DNA of 24,484 nt. Origin: Holdemanella sp. MSK.7.32 (GTDB taxonomy: Bacteria > Bacillota_I > Bacilli_A > Erysipelotrichales > Erysipelotrichaceae). The DNA is taken from contig NZ_JANFYN010000034.1 of NCBI RefSeq assembly GCF_024460475.1, positions 1-24,484 on the forward strand, given 5' to 3'. How positions within the stretch are numbered: the first letter of the stretch is position 1; each line of letters opens with the position of its first letter. Positions 1 through 5,884 of the stretch are shown piece after piece. Under the pieces are notes generated by a model. That model worked only from the letters and a program-made list of their open reading frames with translations. It searched no databases and was not told the origin of the DNA. The position numbers were made by a program, and so were the translations under genes.

Positions 1-55
1 CATTACCCTATGTAATCTTATAGCGTATCTAGACCCCAACTATTTTTATATAGTC

Positions 56-78
56 CATTCCTTAGTGGAATGTTTTTT
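56..78 (+). terminator. Rho-independent terminator of an upstream gene
   Basis: CATTCC and GGAATG form a 6-bp stem around a 5-base loop, followed directly by six T. It probably ends a plus-strand gene that lies outside the window. Positions 1-55 show nothing else recognisable. Confidence 0.6.
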
Positions 79-121
79 CATTTTAAAGTAAAATGTAAAT
101 AGATGAATCGAGGTTTTAATT

Positions 122-550
122 ATGACAAAAAAACAAAAAATCAAATTTATAGCGTTATTAACGACAACGGCTTCTTTAGCTGTAGGATCTTACTTCTTTA
201 AAAAGAAAATAGAGAAGATGAAAGAGGATGGTACATTTAATACAATGGTCTTTAAAAAGCGTTTAAACCAATATTTAAAGGCAGTTAAAAAAGATGAATT
301 AACTTTAGAAATCATTGATGGCTTACTAGCTGAATTGGATAAGATGAATGATTTCAAGGCAACGCACGAAGGTTTTGAATTGAATCTAGATACAGATAAG
401 TATATGGAACTACAAGATTATCTTGATGCCTACTATTCTCGATTGGCAAGTTCAAATCATTTTAAACAAGCGGATACAAATGAAGATAATACGCAAGTAC
501 GTTTAAGAAAGTGTTTGAACGCACAAAAATACATTTTAGAAAATTTCTAA
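122..550 (+). CDS. Hypothetical membrane-anchored protein (142 aa)
   Basis: I do not recognise this family. The protein starts with a short basic stretch (MTKKQKIKF) and one hydrophobic segment at about residues 9-26, so it is probably N-terminally anchored or exported without cleavage. The rest is charged and looks helical, with many Lys, Glu and Asp and no cysteine cluster or catalytic motif. A GAGG at 110-113 lies 8 bases before the ATG and supports this start. A terminator just upstream (56-78) makes it the first gene of its transcript. Its stop codon touches the regulatory element of the yolD-like promoter, so the next gene has its own promoter although both point the same way. Real gene by ribosome binding site and codon pattern; function unknown. 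Confidence 0.7.
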   Translation: MTKKQKIKFIALLTTTASLAVGSYFFKKKIEKMKEDGTFNTMVFKKRLNQYLKAVKKDELTLEIIDGLLAELDKMNDFKATHEGFELNLDTDKYMELQDYLDAYYSRLASSNHFKQADTNEDNTQVRLRKCLNAQKYILENF

Positions 551-597
551 AGAAAGTCTCAAATCTATCTTGAATTTATATAATAAATACGTATGAT
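550..597 (+). promoter_or_regulatory. yolD-like gene promoter with shared 28-bp element
   Basis: Bases 550-577 are identical, over 28 bases, to the reverse complement of 2270-2297 in front of the polymerase gene. The element ends in the -35 box TTGAAT (570-575), followed 16 bases later by TATGAT (592-597). It contains an interrupted inverted repeat TCAA-N7-TTGA, and ATACGTAT (587-594) overlaps the -10. Same position relative to the -35 in both promoters; this suggests a common regulator. Confidence 0.7.
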
Positions 598-611
598 ATC
601 CTTATAAGGAT
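598..611 (+). promoter_or_regulatory. Perfect palindrome covering the yolD-like Shine-Dalgarno
   Basis: ATCCTTATAAGGAT is a perfect 14-bp palindrome just after the -10 box. Its right half supplies the AAGGA of the ribosome binding site. It could be a DNA operator or a weak hairpin hiding the ribosome binding site. Confidence 0.4.
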
Positions 612-620
612 GTGATACAC

Positions 621-947
621 ATGGATTTAATACACAAGAAAAAAGAAAATCGGGCTCAGATCTTTCAGAGCTTTGATTCTTTAAAAGGCTTTAAAGAAAT
701 GATTCAAGAATGTGAAGTAGAAATTGTCAGCCCAAGAATTTTATCGCAGGATGATTATGAAATCTTAAATGAAAGAGTGCATGAAATTCAAAAAGGAAAA
801 CTAGTCACGATTGAGTATTATGATCGTATCAATTATAAAAGAATCACAGGCGTAGTTTCTAAAATCAATCTGGATACGCAAATACTTCAAATCGTAAAGA
901 CAAAGATCAACCTGAAACAAATTAGCTATATACAATTAGAGGAGTGA
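621..947 (+). CDS. YolD-like family protein (108 aa)
   Basis: The sequence fits the YolD-like family: an N-terminal stretch about a domain's length, the 'DDYEILNERV' helix, then a small beta domain with LVTIEYYD, GVVSKINLD and ISYIQLEE. YolD-like proteins occur beside Y-family polymerases of the UvrX/UmuC type in Firmicutes and are thought to act with them in damage tolerance; their biochemical role is not settled. Here the polymerase lies immediately downstream and convergent, and both promoters share a 28-bp element, which supports a common job. A GTG at 612 would extend the frame, but AAGGA (606-610) lies only one base before it and ten before the ATG at 621, so I chose 621. Confidence 0.75.
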   Translation: MDLIHKKKENRAQIFQSFDSLKGFKEMIQECEVEIVSPRILSQDDYEILNERVHEIQKGKLVTIEYYDRINYKRITGVVSKINLDTQILQIVKTKINLKQISYIQLEE

Positions 948-960
948 AAACTCCTCTAAT
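935..960. terminator. Bidirectional hairpin between convergent genes
   Basis: ATTAGAGGAGT (935-945), loop GAAA, ACTCCTCTAAT (950-960): a perfect 11-bp stem that includes the stop codons of both convergent genes. There is no proper T run on either side, so termination may be weak; it may also stabilise both mRNA ends. Confidence 0.55.
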
Positions 961-2215
961 ATGCGTTGTGGCCACCAATCAATGTATTTCTTTTTTTAGC
1001 GGTCGCAAAATCTAAGGCATTCATCCCTTTTAAGATGGCATTCTTGCCATAGCGATGCTTGATTTGAACTAAGGTTTCCTGTAGCTTTTTTTCTCGTTCT
1101 ACTTTTTCTACGTCTGTAAATAAATCATAATTCTCATAATAATATTCATCTTTCACATCTTGAAAACCAATCGCAATCTGTCGAATGGGATAGTTTGGAT
1201 TCACAATGCGAATATAGAGTTGTTTGAATTCTTCTAATAAGATGGAATAGGAGTTTGTACAATTGGTAATCTTACAGGAGCCACAGCTTGGTTTGATACA
1301 ATCTTTGGAGTAGCCAATCATAAGAGAAATTTGTTTAGTCACTAAATGTTTCTCGGTTAATGTCAATACATTTTGATCCACCATTTCTTTCATAACCACA
1401 AAGGCATTTTGGTAGGAATAATCCTCAAAAAGAATTTGGGAATTGGATATAGAATGTTGTTTCGATTTATAATTTTTAATGTCTTGAATGGTTGTAGGCT
1501 CTTTGCCCCAAGCATGGTCAATGATATATTCGGCATTCACACCAAATTCTTTATATAATATTTCAATAGGAAATTGACACAAGTCGTACATGTCATAGAT
1601 ACCTAATTTGTGTAATCTTCTTTCCGTTCCATTTCCAAGCATCCAAAAATCTGTTAATGGAACATGATGCCATAATGTTTGGCGATATAAGTCTTCATTT
1701 AAATAGGCCATGCGATCGGCATTGTGTTTGGCGGATATATCCATCGCAATCTTAGCGAGATACAAATTGGTTCCAATCCCTACAGTAGCTGTAAGACCGG
1801 TTTTTTCATAGATACGGTCTAACATTTTTTTTGCCAATTCTTTGGCATTGACTTGATAGAGCTTTAAATAGCTTGTGACATCCAAAAAGGATTCATCAAT
1901 GGAATAGACATGAATATCTTCTTTGGCAATAAATTCCAAGAAGACTTTATAAACTTTGCAGCTATATTCCATATACAAGTGCATTCTAGGTGGAGCAATC
2001 ATATATTCGATTTTTGGATCAATTTCAAAAATACGACCACGACTCGATACGCCTAATTTCTTAATGGCTGGTGTTGCAGCTAGAGTAATCGCACCACCAC
2101 CTCGTGTAGGATCAGCCACTACAAGATTGACTTTGAATGGATCAAGGCCGAGTTCAACACATTCAACGGATGCATAAAAGGATTTTAAATCAATACATAA
2201 ATATGTTTTTTGCAT
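956..2215 (-). CDS. Y-family DNA polymerase (UmuC/UvrX/DinB type)
   Basis: Error-prone translesion polymerase of the cytoplasm. The palm starts with the hallmark DLKSFYASVE (catalytic Asp9) and has SIDESFLDV (Asp107, Glu108), the second metal-binding pair. A thumb (HhH-like, about 190-240) and a little finger (about 250-350) follow, then a conserved-looking C-terminus ending in LIGGHNAY. Total 419 aa, normal for the UvrX/UmuC branch. GGAGG (2221-2225) lies five bases before the ATG at 2215; a GTG at 2227 would swallow this site and was not used. Odd point: four cysteines are clustered in the little finger (306, 311, 314, 319). Its promoter shares a 28-bp element with the yolD-like gene, and it is divergent from a LexA-like repressor, so damage-inducible expression is likely. 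Confidence 0.92.
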   Translation of the reverse strand: MQKTYLCIDLKSFYASVECVELGLDPFKVNLVVADPTRGGGAITLAATPAIKKLGVSSRGRIFEIDPKIEYMIAPPRMHLYMEYSCKVYKVFLEFIAKEDIHVYSIDESFLDVTSYLKLYQVNAKELAKKMLDRIYEKTGLTATVGIGTNLYLAKIAMDISAKHNADRMAYLNEDLYRQTLWHHVPLTDFWMLGNGTERRLHKLGIYDMYDLCQFPIEILYKEFGVNAEYIIDHAWGKEPTTIQDIKNYKSKQHSISNSQILFEDYSYQNAFVVMKEMVDQNVLTLTEKHLVTKQISLMIGYSKDCIKPSCGSCKITNCTNSYSILLEEFKQLYIRIVNPNYPIRQIAIGFQDVKDEYYYENYDLFTDVEKVEREKKLQETLVQIKHRYGKNAILKGMNALDFATAKKRNTLIGGHNAY

Positions 2216-2248
2216 AAATACCTCCACACCCCATATCGTTCGTATAAA

Positions 2249-2297
2249 ATCATAGTTAAAAATATATAAAAATTCAAGATAGATTTGAGACTTTCTT
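2249..2297 (-). promoter_or_regulatory. Y-family polymerase promoter with shared 28-bp element
   Basis: On the minus strand the -35 TTGAAT (2272-2277) and the -10 TATGAT (2249-2254) are 17 bases apart. The 28 bases 2270-2297 are identical to 550-577 upstream of the yolD-like gene, in the same orientation relative to transcription. The divergent S24 repressor gene starts about 70 bases away, so the element may also affect it. No second copy was seen at the S24 start. Confidence 0.7.
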
Positions 2298-2367
2298 AAA
2301 AAGTTAATAAATTTTTACTGGCATTTTATTTATTTTTTGATACTATATAGATAAAGGTGGTGTAACT

Positions 2368-2958
2368 ATGCAGTTAAGACAATTATTACTACAATATGAA
2401 ATCGAAAATAACATTAAACATGATGAGGCGGCTAAAAGAATAGGAATTGGTCGTGCTACATATTTTCGTTGGTTAAAGGGTGAAAGCACACATTTAAAGG
2501 CCAATACATTAAAGAAACTATCCGATATGCTGGATTGTGATGTTAAAAGTATTTTGGATGAAGAAGAAAGAATCAAACCCATTGTTGGTAGTGTAAAAGC
2601 TGGATATGATGGTTTTCCAATGGAAGATATTGAGGGGTATATTGAGTTAAATCGACATGATGGTAAAAAAGGCGATTACTTTTTGCGTGTGCGAGGTGAT
2701 TCTATGGTCAACGCTCATATCTATGAGGGGGATCTTGTCTTTGTGAAACAGACAAATGAAGTGGAATCTGGAAGTATTGCGATTGTACTTGTGGGTGAGG
2801 AAGCAACATTAAAGCGTGTTTTATATAAAAAGGGTTTAATGATTTTAGAAGCTGCAAATCCTAAGATTGACACAAAGGTTTTTACGCCTGAAGAAGTGGA
2901 AGAACTTCCGGTAAAGGTTATTGGAAAAGTCTTATATGCTCGTAGAGACTTTGATTGA
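2368..2958 (+). CDS. LexA-like XRE/S24 self-cleaving repressor
   Basis: A transcriptional repressor with an N-terminal helix-turn-helix (about residues 1-60; AAKRIGIGRATYFRWLKGE) and a C-terminal S24/LexA peptidase domain. All elements for RecA-stimulated autocleavage are visible: the Ala78-Gly79 scissile pair in SVKAGYDG, Ser112 in RGDSMVNA and Lys149 in ATLKRVL. Length 196 aa is typical of HdiR/LexA-like regulators. AAGGTGGTG (2354-2362) precedes the ATG. It is divergent from the Y-family polymerase, an arrangement known for damage-inducible polymerase genes, so it is the obvious candidate to repress the polymerase and yolD-like promoters (inference). The phosphatase gene follows 12 bases downstream. 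Confidence 0.88.
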   Translation: MQLRQLLLQYEIENNIKHDEAAKRIGIGRATYFRWLKGESTHLKANTLKKLSDMLDCDVKSILDEEERIKPIVGSVKAGYDGFPMEDIEGYIELNRHDGKKGDYFLRVRGDSMVNAHIYEGDLVFVKQTNEVESGSIAIVLVGEEATLKRVLYKKGLMILEAANPKIDTKVFTPEEVEELPVKVIGKVLYARRDFD

Positions 2959-2970
2959 GGGAGTAATTGA

Positions 2971-3546
2971 ATGAAGATTTGGATTACTAGACATGGCCAG
3001 ACAGCTTTAAATAAACAAAAATTAATGCAGGGACTTACAGATGAACCTTTAAATGAGACAGGAATTCAACAAGCGAAAGAGGCCAGAAAAAAGATTGGAG
3101 ATATTCATTTTGATGCGGTATATGCAAGTCCTTTACAAAGAGCGATTCAGACTGCGTCGATTATTGGCAATGTAGATCAAAAGGATGTAAAGATTGATTC
3201 TCGTATTATCGAAGTGGATTTTGGGGATTACGAGCTTCGTAACTACTTTAAATTAGGATTAAAAATGACTTCCTATTGGGCATTTCCTGAACTATTGCCA
3301 AATCCTAAGTCGGTTGAATCTGTCAAAAGTATGGTCAAACGAAGTCAATCCTTTTTAAAGGAACTTGAAAAGAAGAATTATGAGAATGTATTGATCGTAT
3401 GTCATGGTGGTATCATTCGTTCTTTATGTGGCTATCTAGAAAATCGTAAAAATGGTATTAAGTGGAGACCAAAGCCAAACAATTGTGAGATTCGTGTTTA
3501 TGAATCCAATCATGGTAAGCATACATTTATTAAAACATATAAGTAA
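2971..3546 (+). CDS. Histidine phosphatase family protein (phosphoglycerate mutase-like)
   Basis: Cytoplasmic histidine phosphatase of 191 aa. The phospho-acceptor motif TRHGQTALN has Arg7 and His8; Arg57 (ASPLQRAIQT), the acidic Glu81 and the second histidine His145 (VCHGGIIRS) complete the expected active site. Members of this superfamily dephosphorylate sugar phosphates, nucleotides or cofactor precursors; the substrate cannot be told here. It lies 12 bases after the S24 repressor on the same strand and probably shares its transcript, which would link it loosely to the damage response. A weak imperfect hairpin at about 3630-3653 may end the transcript. Confidence 0.85.
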   Translation: MKIWITRHGQTALNKQKLMQGLTDEPLNETGIQQAKEARKKIGDIHFDAVYASPLQRAIQTASIIGNVDQKDVKIDSRIIEVDFGDYELRNYFKLGLKMTSYWAFPELLPNPKSVESVKSMVKRSQSFLKELEKKNYENVLIVCHGGIIRSLCGYLENRKNGIKWRPKPNNCEIRVYESNHGKHTFIKTYK

Positions 3547-3664
3547 GGGATGTATATAGAAACATTTCCTGTTACTAGCCATGTTAAGAGCGTGGTTCTG
3601 TTGACTAAAGTACACAAGTAAAAGTGTGAAAAAGGCTTGAAATAAGGGCTTTTCAGAATTTTCA

Positions 3665-3676
3665 GCATTGCAATGC
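3665..3676. repeat. Perfect 12-bp palindrome
   Basis: GCATTGCAATGC is a perfect palindrome in the gap between the phosphatase and the orphan antitoxin, about 50 bases upstream of the antitoxin promoter. It could be an operator; no partner site was found. Confidence 0.3.
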
Positions 3677-3727
3677 AGGAGGACTTTGATAAGTTTTGAT
3701 GAATAAATTGTAAATTTTGGAAATGTA

Positions 3728-3756
3728 TTGCTGCTGTACTCACATATAGGTATAAC
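3728..3756 (+). promoter_or_regulatory. Promoter of orphan DinJ-like gene
   Basis: TTGCTG (3728-3733), 17-base spacer, TATAAC (3751-3756), about 35 bases before the start codon. Confidence 0.45.
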
Positions 3757-3791
3757 AAGATTAAGAAAGTATCTGAAAGGCGGTGCTTTAT

Positions 3792-4100
3792 ATGGCAACA
3801 AAATCAGCGAATCTCTATGCTCGCATTGAGCCGGAAGTGAAAGAACAGGCAGAAAGCATTTTATCAGCACTGGGCATCCCTGCTTCCAATGCTATCAATG
3901 TGTTTTATAAACAGATTATTCTTCAGAGAGGTCTTCCGTTTGATGTGAAAATTCCATCATCTCGTCCTGTAGATATGTCCTCTTTATCAGAAACAGAACT
4001 GAGTGCAGAACTTGAGAAAGGATATGCGGATATCAAAGTGGGAAGAACAAGAGAAGCGAATGCAGCTTTTGCAGATATTCGTAAAGATTACAATCTGTGA
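3792..4100 (+). CDS. RelB/DinJ family antitoxin, orphan (102 aa)
   Basis: The N-terminal 55 residues match the ribbon-helix-helix of RelB/DinJ antitoxins (NLYARIEPEVKEQAESIL, then LGIPASNAINVFYKQI and RGLPFDVKIP). Such proteins neutralise a RelE/YafQ-type mRNA interferase and repress their own operon. No toxin gene follows: after the stop codon comes a hairpin region and then an acetyltransferase, so this is an orphan. A second copy of the family, with toxin, lies at 7164. A GTG at 3783 extends the frame, but AAAGGCGG (3777-3784) is placed correctly for the ATG at 3792. It may be a leftover of a lost toxin-antitoxin pair or may act on a toxin elsewhere. Confidence 0.8.
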   Translation: MATKSANLYARIEPEVKEQAESILSALGIPASNAINVFYKQIILQRGLPFDVKIPSSRPVDMSSLSETELSAELEKGYADIKVGRTREANAAFADIRKDYNL

Positions 4101-4107
4101 TTTACTG

Positions 4108-4150
4108 TTGAAGTCAGAACGCTCGTGACTTTAGTCATGGGATGAATTAG
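4108..4150 (+). mobile_element. Remnant resembling an IS200/IS605-family right end
   Basis: The stretch GAACGCTCGTGACTTTAGTC followed by ATGGGATGA has the arrangement I know from the 3' ends of tnpB-carrying IS200/IS605 elements: a GAA, then a short hairpin with a GACTTTAGTC core, then GGG. No tnpA or tnpB remains next to it. At 3577-3610 there is a loosely similar sequence in the opposite orientation (CCATG, GAGCGTGGTTCTG), so the two may flank the orphan antitoxin gene. Recognised by pattern only. Confidence 0.35.
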
Positions 4151-4186
4151 ATGTAATGTGTGTACATGTTGTATTGCATAAATCAA

Positions 4187-4237
4187 AATCACTGTGGTAA
4201 TACAAATTTCAATTGAGAAGAGTCCATCACAGTGATT
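4187..4237. repeat. 10-bp perfect inverted repeat with 31-base loop
   Basis: AATCACTGTG (4187-4196) and CACAGTGATT (4228-4237) are perfectly complementary. There is no T run after either arm, so it is not a standard terminator. It sits between the IS-like remnant and the acetyltransferase and may be another mobile-element scar. Confidence 0.4.
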
Positions 4238-4302
4238 CCAACCATATCAGGTGTGGTAGTTCATGAAGCAGCTGAAAGAAAAAGGAGAACGAAGGACGAA
4301 GT

Positions 4303-4845
4303 ATGATACTTGAAACAGAAAGATTAATTCTGCACCGCTGGGAAGAAAGTGATGCAGAGGATTTGTATAAATATGCAAGTAATCCAGATGTGGGACCGAT
4401 TGCTGGATGGCCGCCACATCAGAGTTTAGATGAAAGCAAAGATGTAATTAAAAATGTCTTAAATGGCAAAGAGGCGTATGCAATCTGCCTAAAAGAAGAT
4501 GGAAAGGTTATTGGCGCTATTGAACTGAAAATAAATGGTCATACCGATATGACCGAAAAAGACGATGAATGCGAACTTGGTTACTGGATTGGAAAACCTT
4601 TCTGGGGGCAAGGACTGATGCCGGAAGCCGCAAATGAGCTTCTTCGTCACGCTTTCGAAGATATCGGTATGAGTAAAGTTTGGTGCGGATATTATGAGGG
4701 CAACATCAAATCGAAGCGTGTTCAAGAAAAGGTCGGTTTTAAGTATCAGTGGACGAGTGAAGACATTGATGTCCCTTTGATGCATGAGAAACGGACCTGC
4801 CATGTCAATGCATTGACGAAGGAAGAATGGTTAAAGAAGAGATAG
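4303..4845 (+). CDS. GNAT family N-acetyltransferase (RimJ/RimL-like)
   Basis: An acetyl-CoA-dependent N-acetyltransferase of 180 aa. It starts with the typical MILETERLILHRW strand, and has GYWIGKPFWGQGLMPEA, which carries the acetyl-CoA pyrophosphate-binding loop (Q/R-x-x-G-x-G/A type), then NIKSKRVQEKVGFKY, the conserved region near the C-terminus. RimJ/RimL-type enzymes modify protein N-termini or small molecules; the substrate cannot be inferred. AAGGAG (about 4281) and AAGGAC (about 4292) precede the ATG, the latter at good distance. It stands alone within the accessory stretch. Confidence 0.85.
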   Translation: MILETERLILHRWEESDAEDLYKYASNPDVGPIAGWPPHQSLDESKDVIKNVLNGKEAYAICLKEDGKVIGAIELKINGHTDMTEKDDECELGYWIGKPFWGQGLMPEAANELLRHAFEDIGMSKVWCGYYEGNIKSKRVQEKVGFKYQWTSEDIDVPLMHEKRTCHVNALTKEEWLKKR

Positions 4846-4921
4846 CTGCCAATTTGTACTTCTTAATCTTTGTAAATGACAAGAATTGCTAAATTTTGAA
4901 AAGCAGCATTGAATCATAAAT

Positions 4922-4950
4922 ACCCTCCGGGCCATTAAAGCTTGGAGGGT
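4922..4950. terminator. Hairpin between acetyltransferase and cupin genes
   Basis: ACCCTCC (4922-4928) pairs with GGAGGGT (4944-4950), followed by TT on the plus strand and ATTTATG on the minus strand. It lies between convergent genes and is probably a weak bidirectional terminator. Confidence 0.5.
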
Positions 4951-4972
4951 TTCATGCAGTTATGCAATATTT

Positions 4973-5326
4973 TTAATAAATGATCGCATCATCAGCTGTG
5001 AATCCATCAAGTGAGTTTTCTTTCACCTGAATGCAAATATAAGTGATACTTGAATCACTTGCAGCAAAGAATTGACGTTTTGCTGTAGGGCTGATTTTTA
5101 ACCAGTCACCAGCAGTAATTTCGATAGTATCCCTATCAATGATAGCCGTTCCTTTTCCGGCAATAACTCCATAGATTTCTTCATTATTTTTATGAGAATG
5201 AACAAAAGGAACGCTTGCACCAGCAGGTAGAGAATTAATACTTACTTCAGCTCCCGTTAGAGAAAGTGTTTCATGAAGTTCTGCACGACCTTCATTACCA
5301 ACATTGGTTTTTGTGTAGTTTGACAT
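4973..5326 (-). CDS. Cupin domain-containing protein (117 aa)
   Basis: A single-domain cupin. The first cupin motif is visible in VPFVHSHKNNEEIYGVIAG (two His and a Glu as metal ligands), followed by GKGTAIIDRDTIEITAGDWLKI and the second motif, in which the usual His is not obvious. Small cupins of this kind are enzymes or ligand sensors; the reaction is unknown. GGAGG (5335-5339) sits eight bases before the ATG at 5326, so the longer frame starting at 5353 is not used. It is transcribed away from an HxlR-family regulator, which probably controls it. Confidence 0.82.
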   Translation of the reverse strand: MSNYTKTNVGNEGRAELHETLSLTGAEVSINSLPAGASVPFVHSHKNNEEIYGVIAGKGTAIIDRDTIEITAGDWLKISPTAKRQFFAASDSSITYICIQVKENSLDGFTADDAIIY

Positions 5327-5365
5327 TTTAATTACCTCCATTACTATTCGCAACCTTGTTGCTTG

Positions 5366-5393
5366 ATTATAGTATAATCATTTACGCACTCAA
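5366..5393 (-). promoter_or_regulatory. Cupin gene promoter and candidate HxlR operators
   Basis: On the minus strand, TTGAGT (5388-5393), 16-base spacer, TATAAT (5366-5371). The divergent region holds an inverted repeat TACTAT/ATAGTA (5342-5347, 5369-5374) with a second pair GCAAC/GTTGC inside, and a direct repeat TACGCAC at 5383 and 5403. HxlR proteins bind as dimers to inverted repeats, so these are candidate operators. Confidence 0.5.
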
Positions 5394-5471
5394 AAAATAG
5401 TACGCACCTTTTTGTTACTGTGCACAATAAAATGAATGTGCCATAATGTATATGAAATGAGGTGACTGCAC

Positions 5472-5798
5472 ATGAAGACAAAAGAAGAGCTTCCAGCATG
5501 TCCTGTAGCAACATCAGTATCCTTGATAGGTGGTAAATGGAAGTTATTGATAATAAGAAACTTAAGAATGCGTCCATGGAGATTCAATGAACTTCAGAGA
5601 GATTTAGAAGGAATTTCTCAAAAAGTACTAACTGATAGTCTGAGACAAATGATAGATGATGGTCTTGTGTATAGAAATGATTATCATGAGAATCCACCAA
5701 AAGTTTATTATGGACTTACAGACCTTGGAAAAGAAATGATGCCGATCATTGATGCATTGGCAGACTTCGGTAATTATTATAAGACGATTGTTGATTAA
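5472..5798 (+). CDS. HxlR family winged-helix transcriptional regulator
   Basis: A 108-aa DNA-binding protein with the HxlR pattern: ACPVATSVSLIGGKWKLLII (Cys10 followed by the GGKWK helix), FNELQRDLEGISQKVLTDSLRQM (recognition helix), and the wing DGLVYRNDYHENPPKVYYGLT. The conserved N-terminal Cys is the redox- or electrophile-sensing residue in YodB/CatR/HypR relatives (family knowledge), so sensing of reactive compounds is possible. GAGGTGA (5459-5465) precedes the ATG. It is divergent from the cupin gene and is followed by the dehydrogenase gene on the same strand, both plausible targets. Confidence 0.88.
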   Translation: MKTKEELPACPVATSVSLIGGKWKLLIIRNLRMRPWRFNELQRDLEGISQKVLTDSLRQMIDDGLVYRNDYHENPPKVYYGLTDLGKEMMPIIDALADFGNYYKTIVD

Positions 5799-5884
5799 AT
5801 ATAGGACTCTTTATCGCGGGATTAGTTATAGTGGTGATGCAGATACCGTTGTAGGCGGTCCAAAATGCCATTCTGTTCCGAGGC

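Noticed and set aside
1956..2177. Plus-strand frame opposite the Y-family polymerase
   Set aside because: Antisense to a strongly supported gene, with no ribosome binding site.
3547..3791. A toxin gene hidden before the orphan antitoxin
   Set aside because: The plus-strand frames carry stops throughout and no RelE/YafQ motif is seen; minus-strand frames look like chance.
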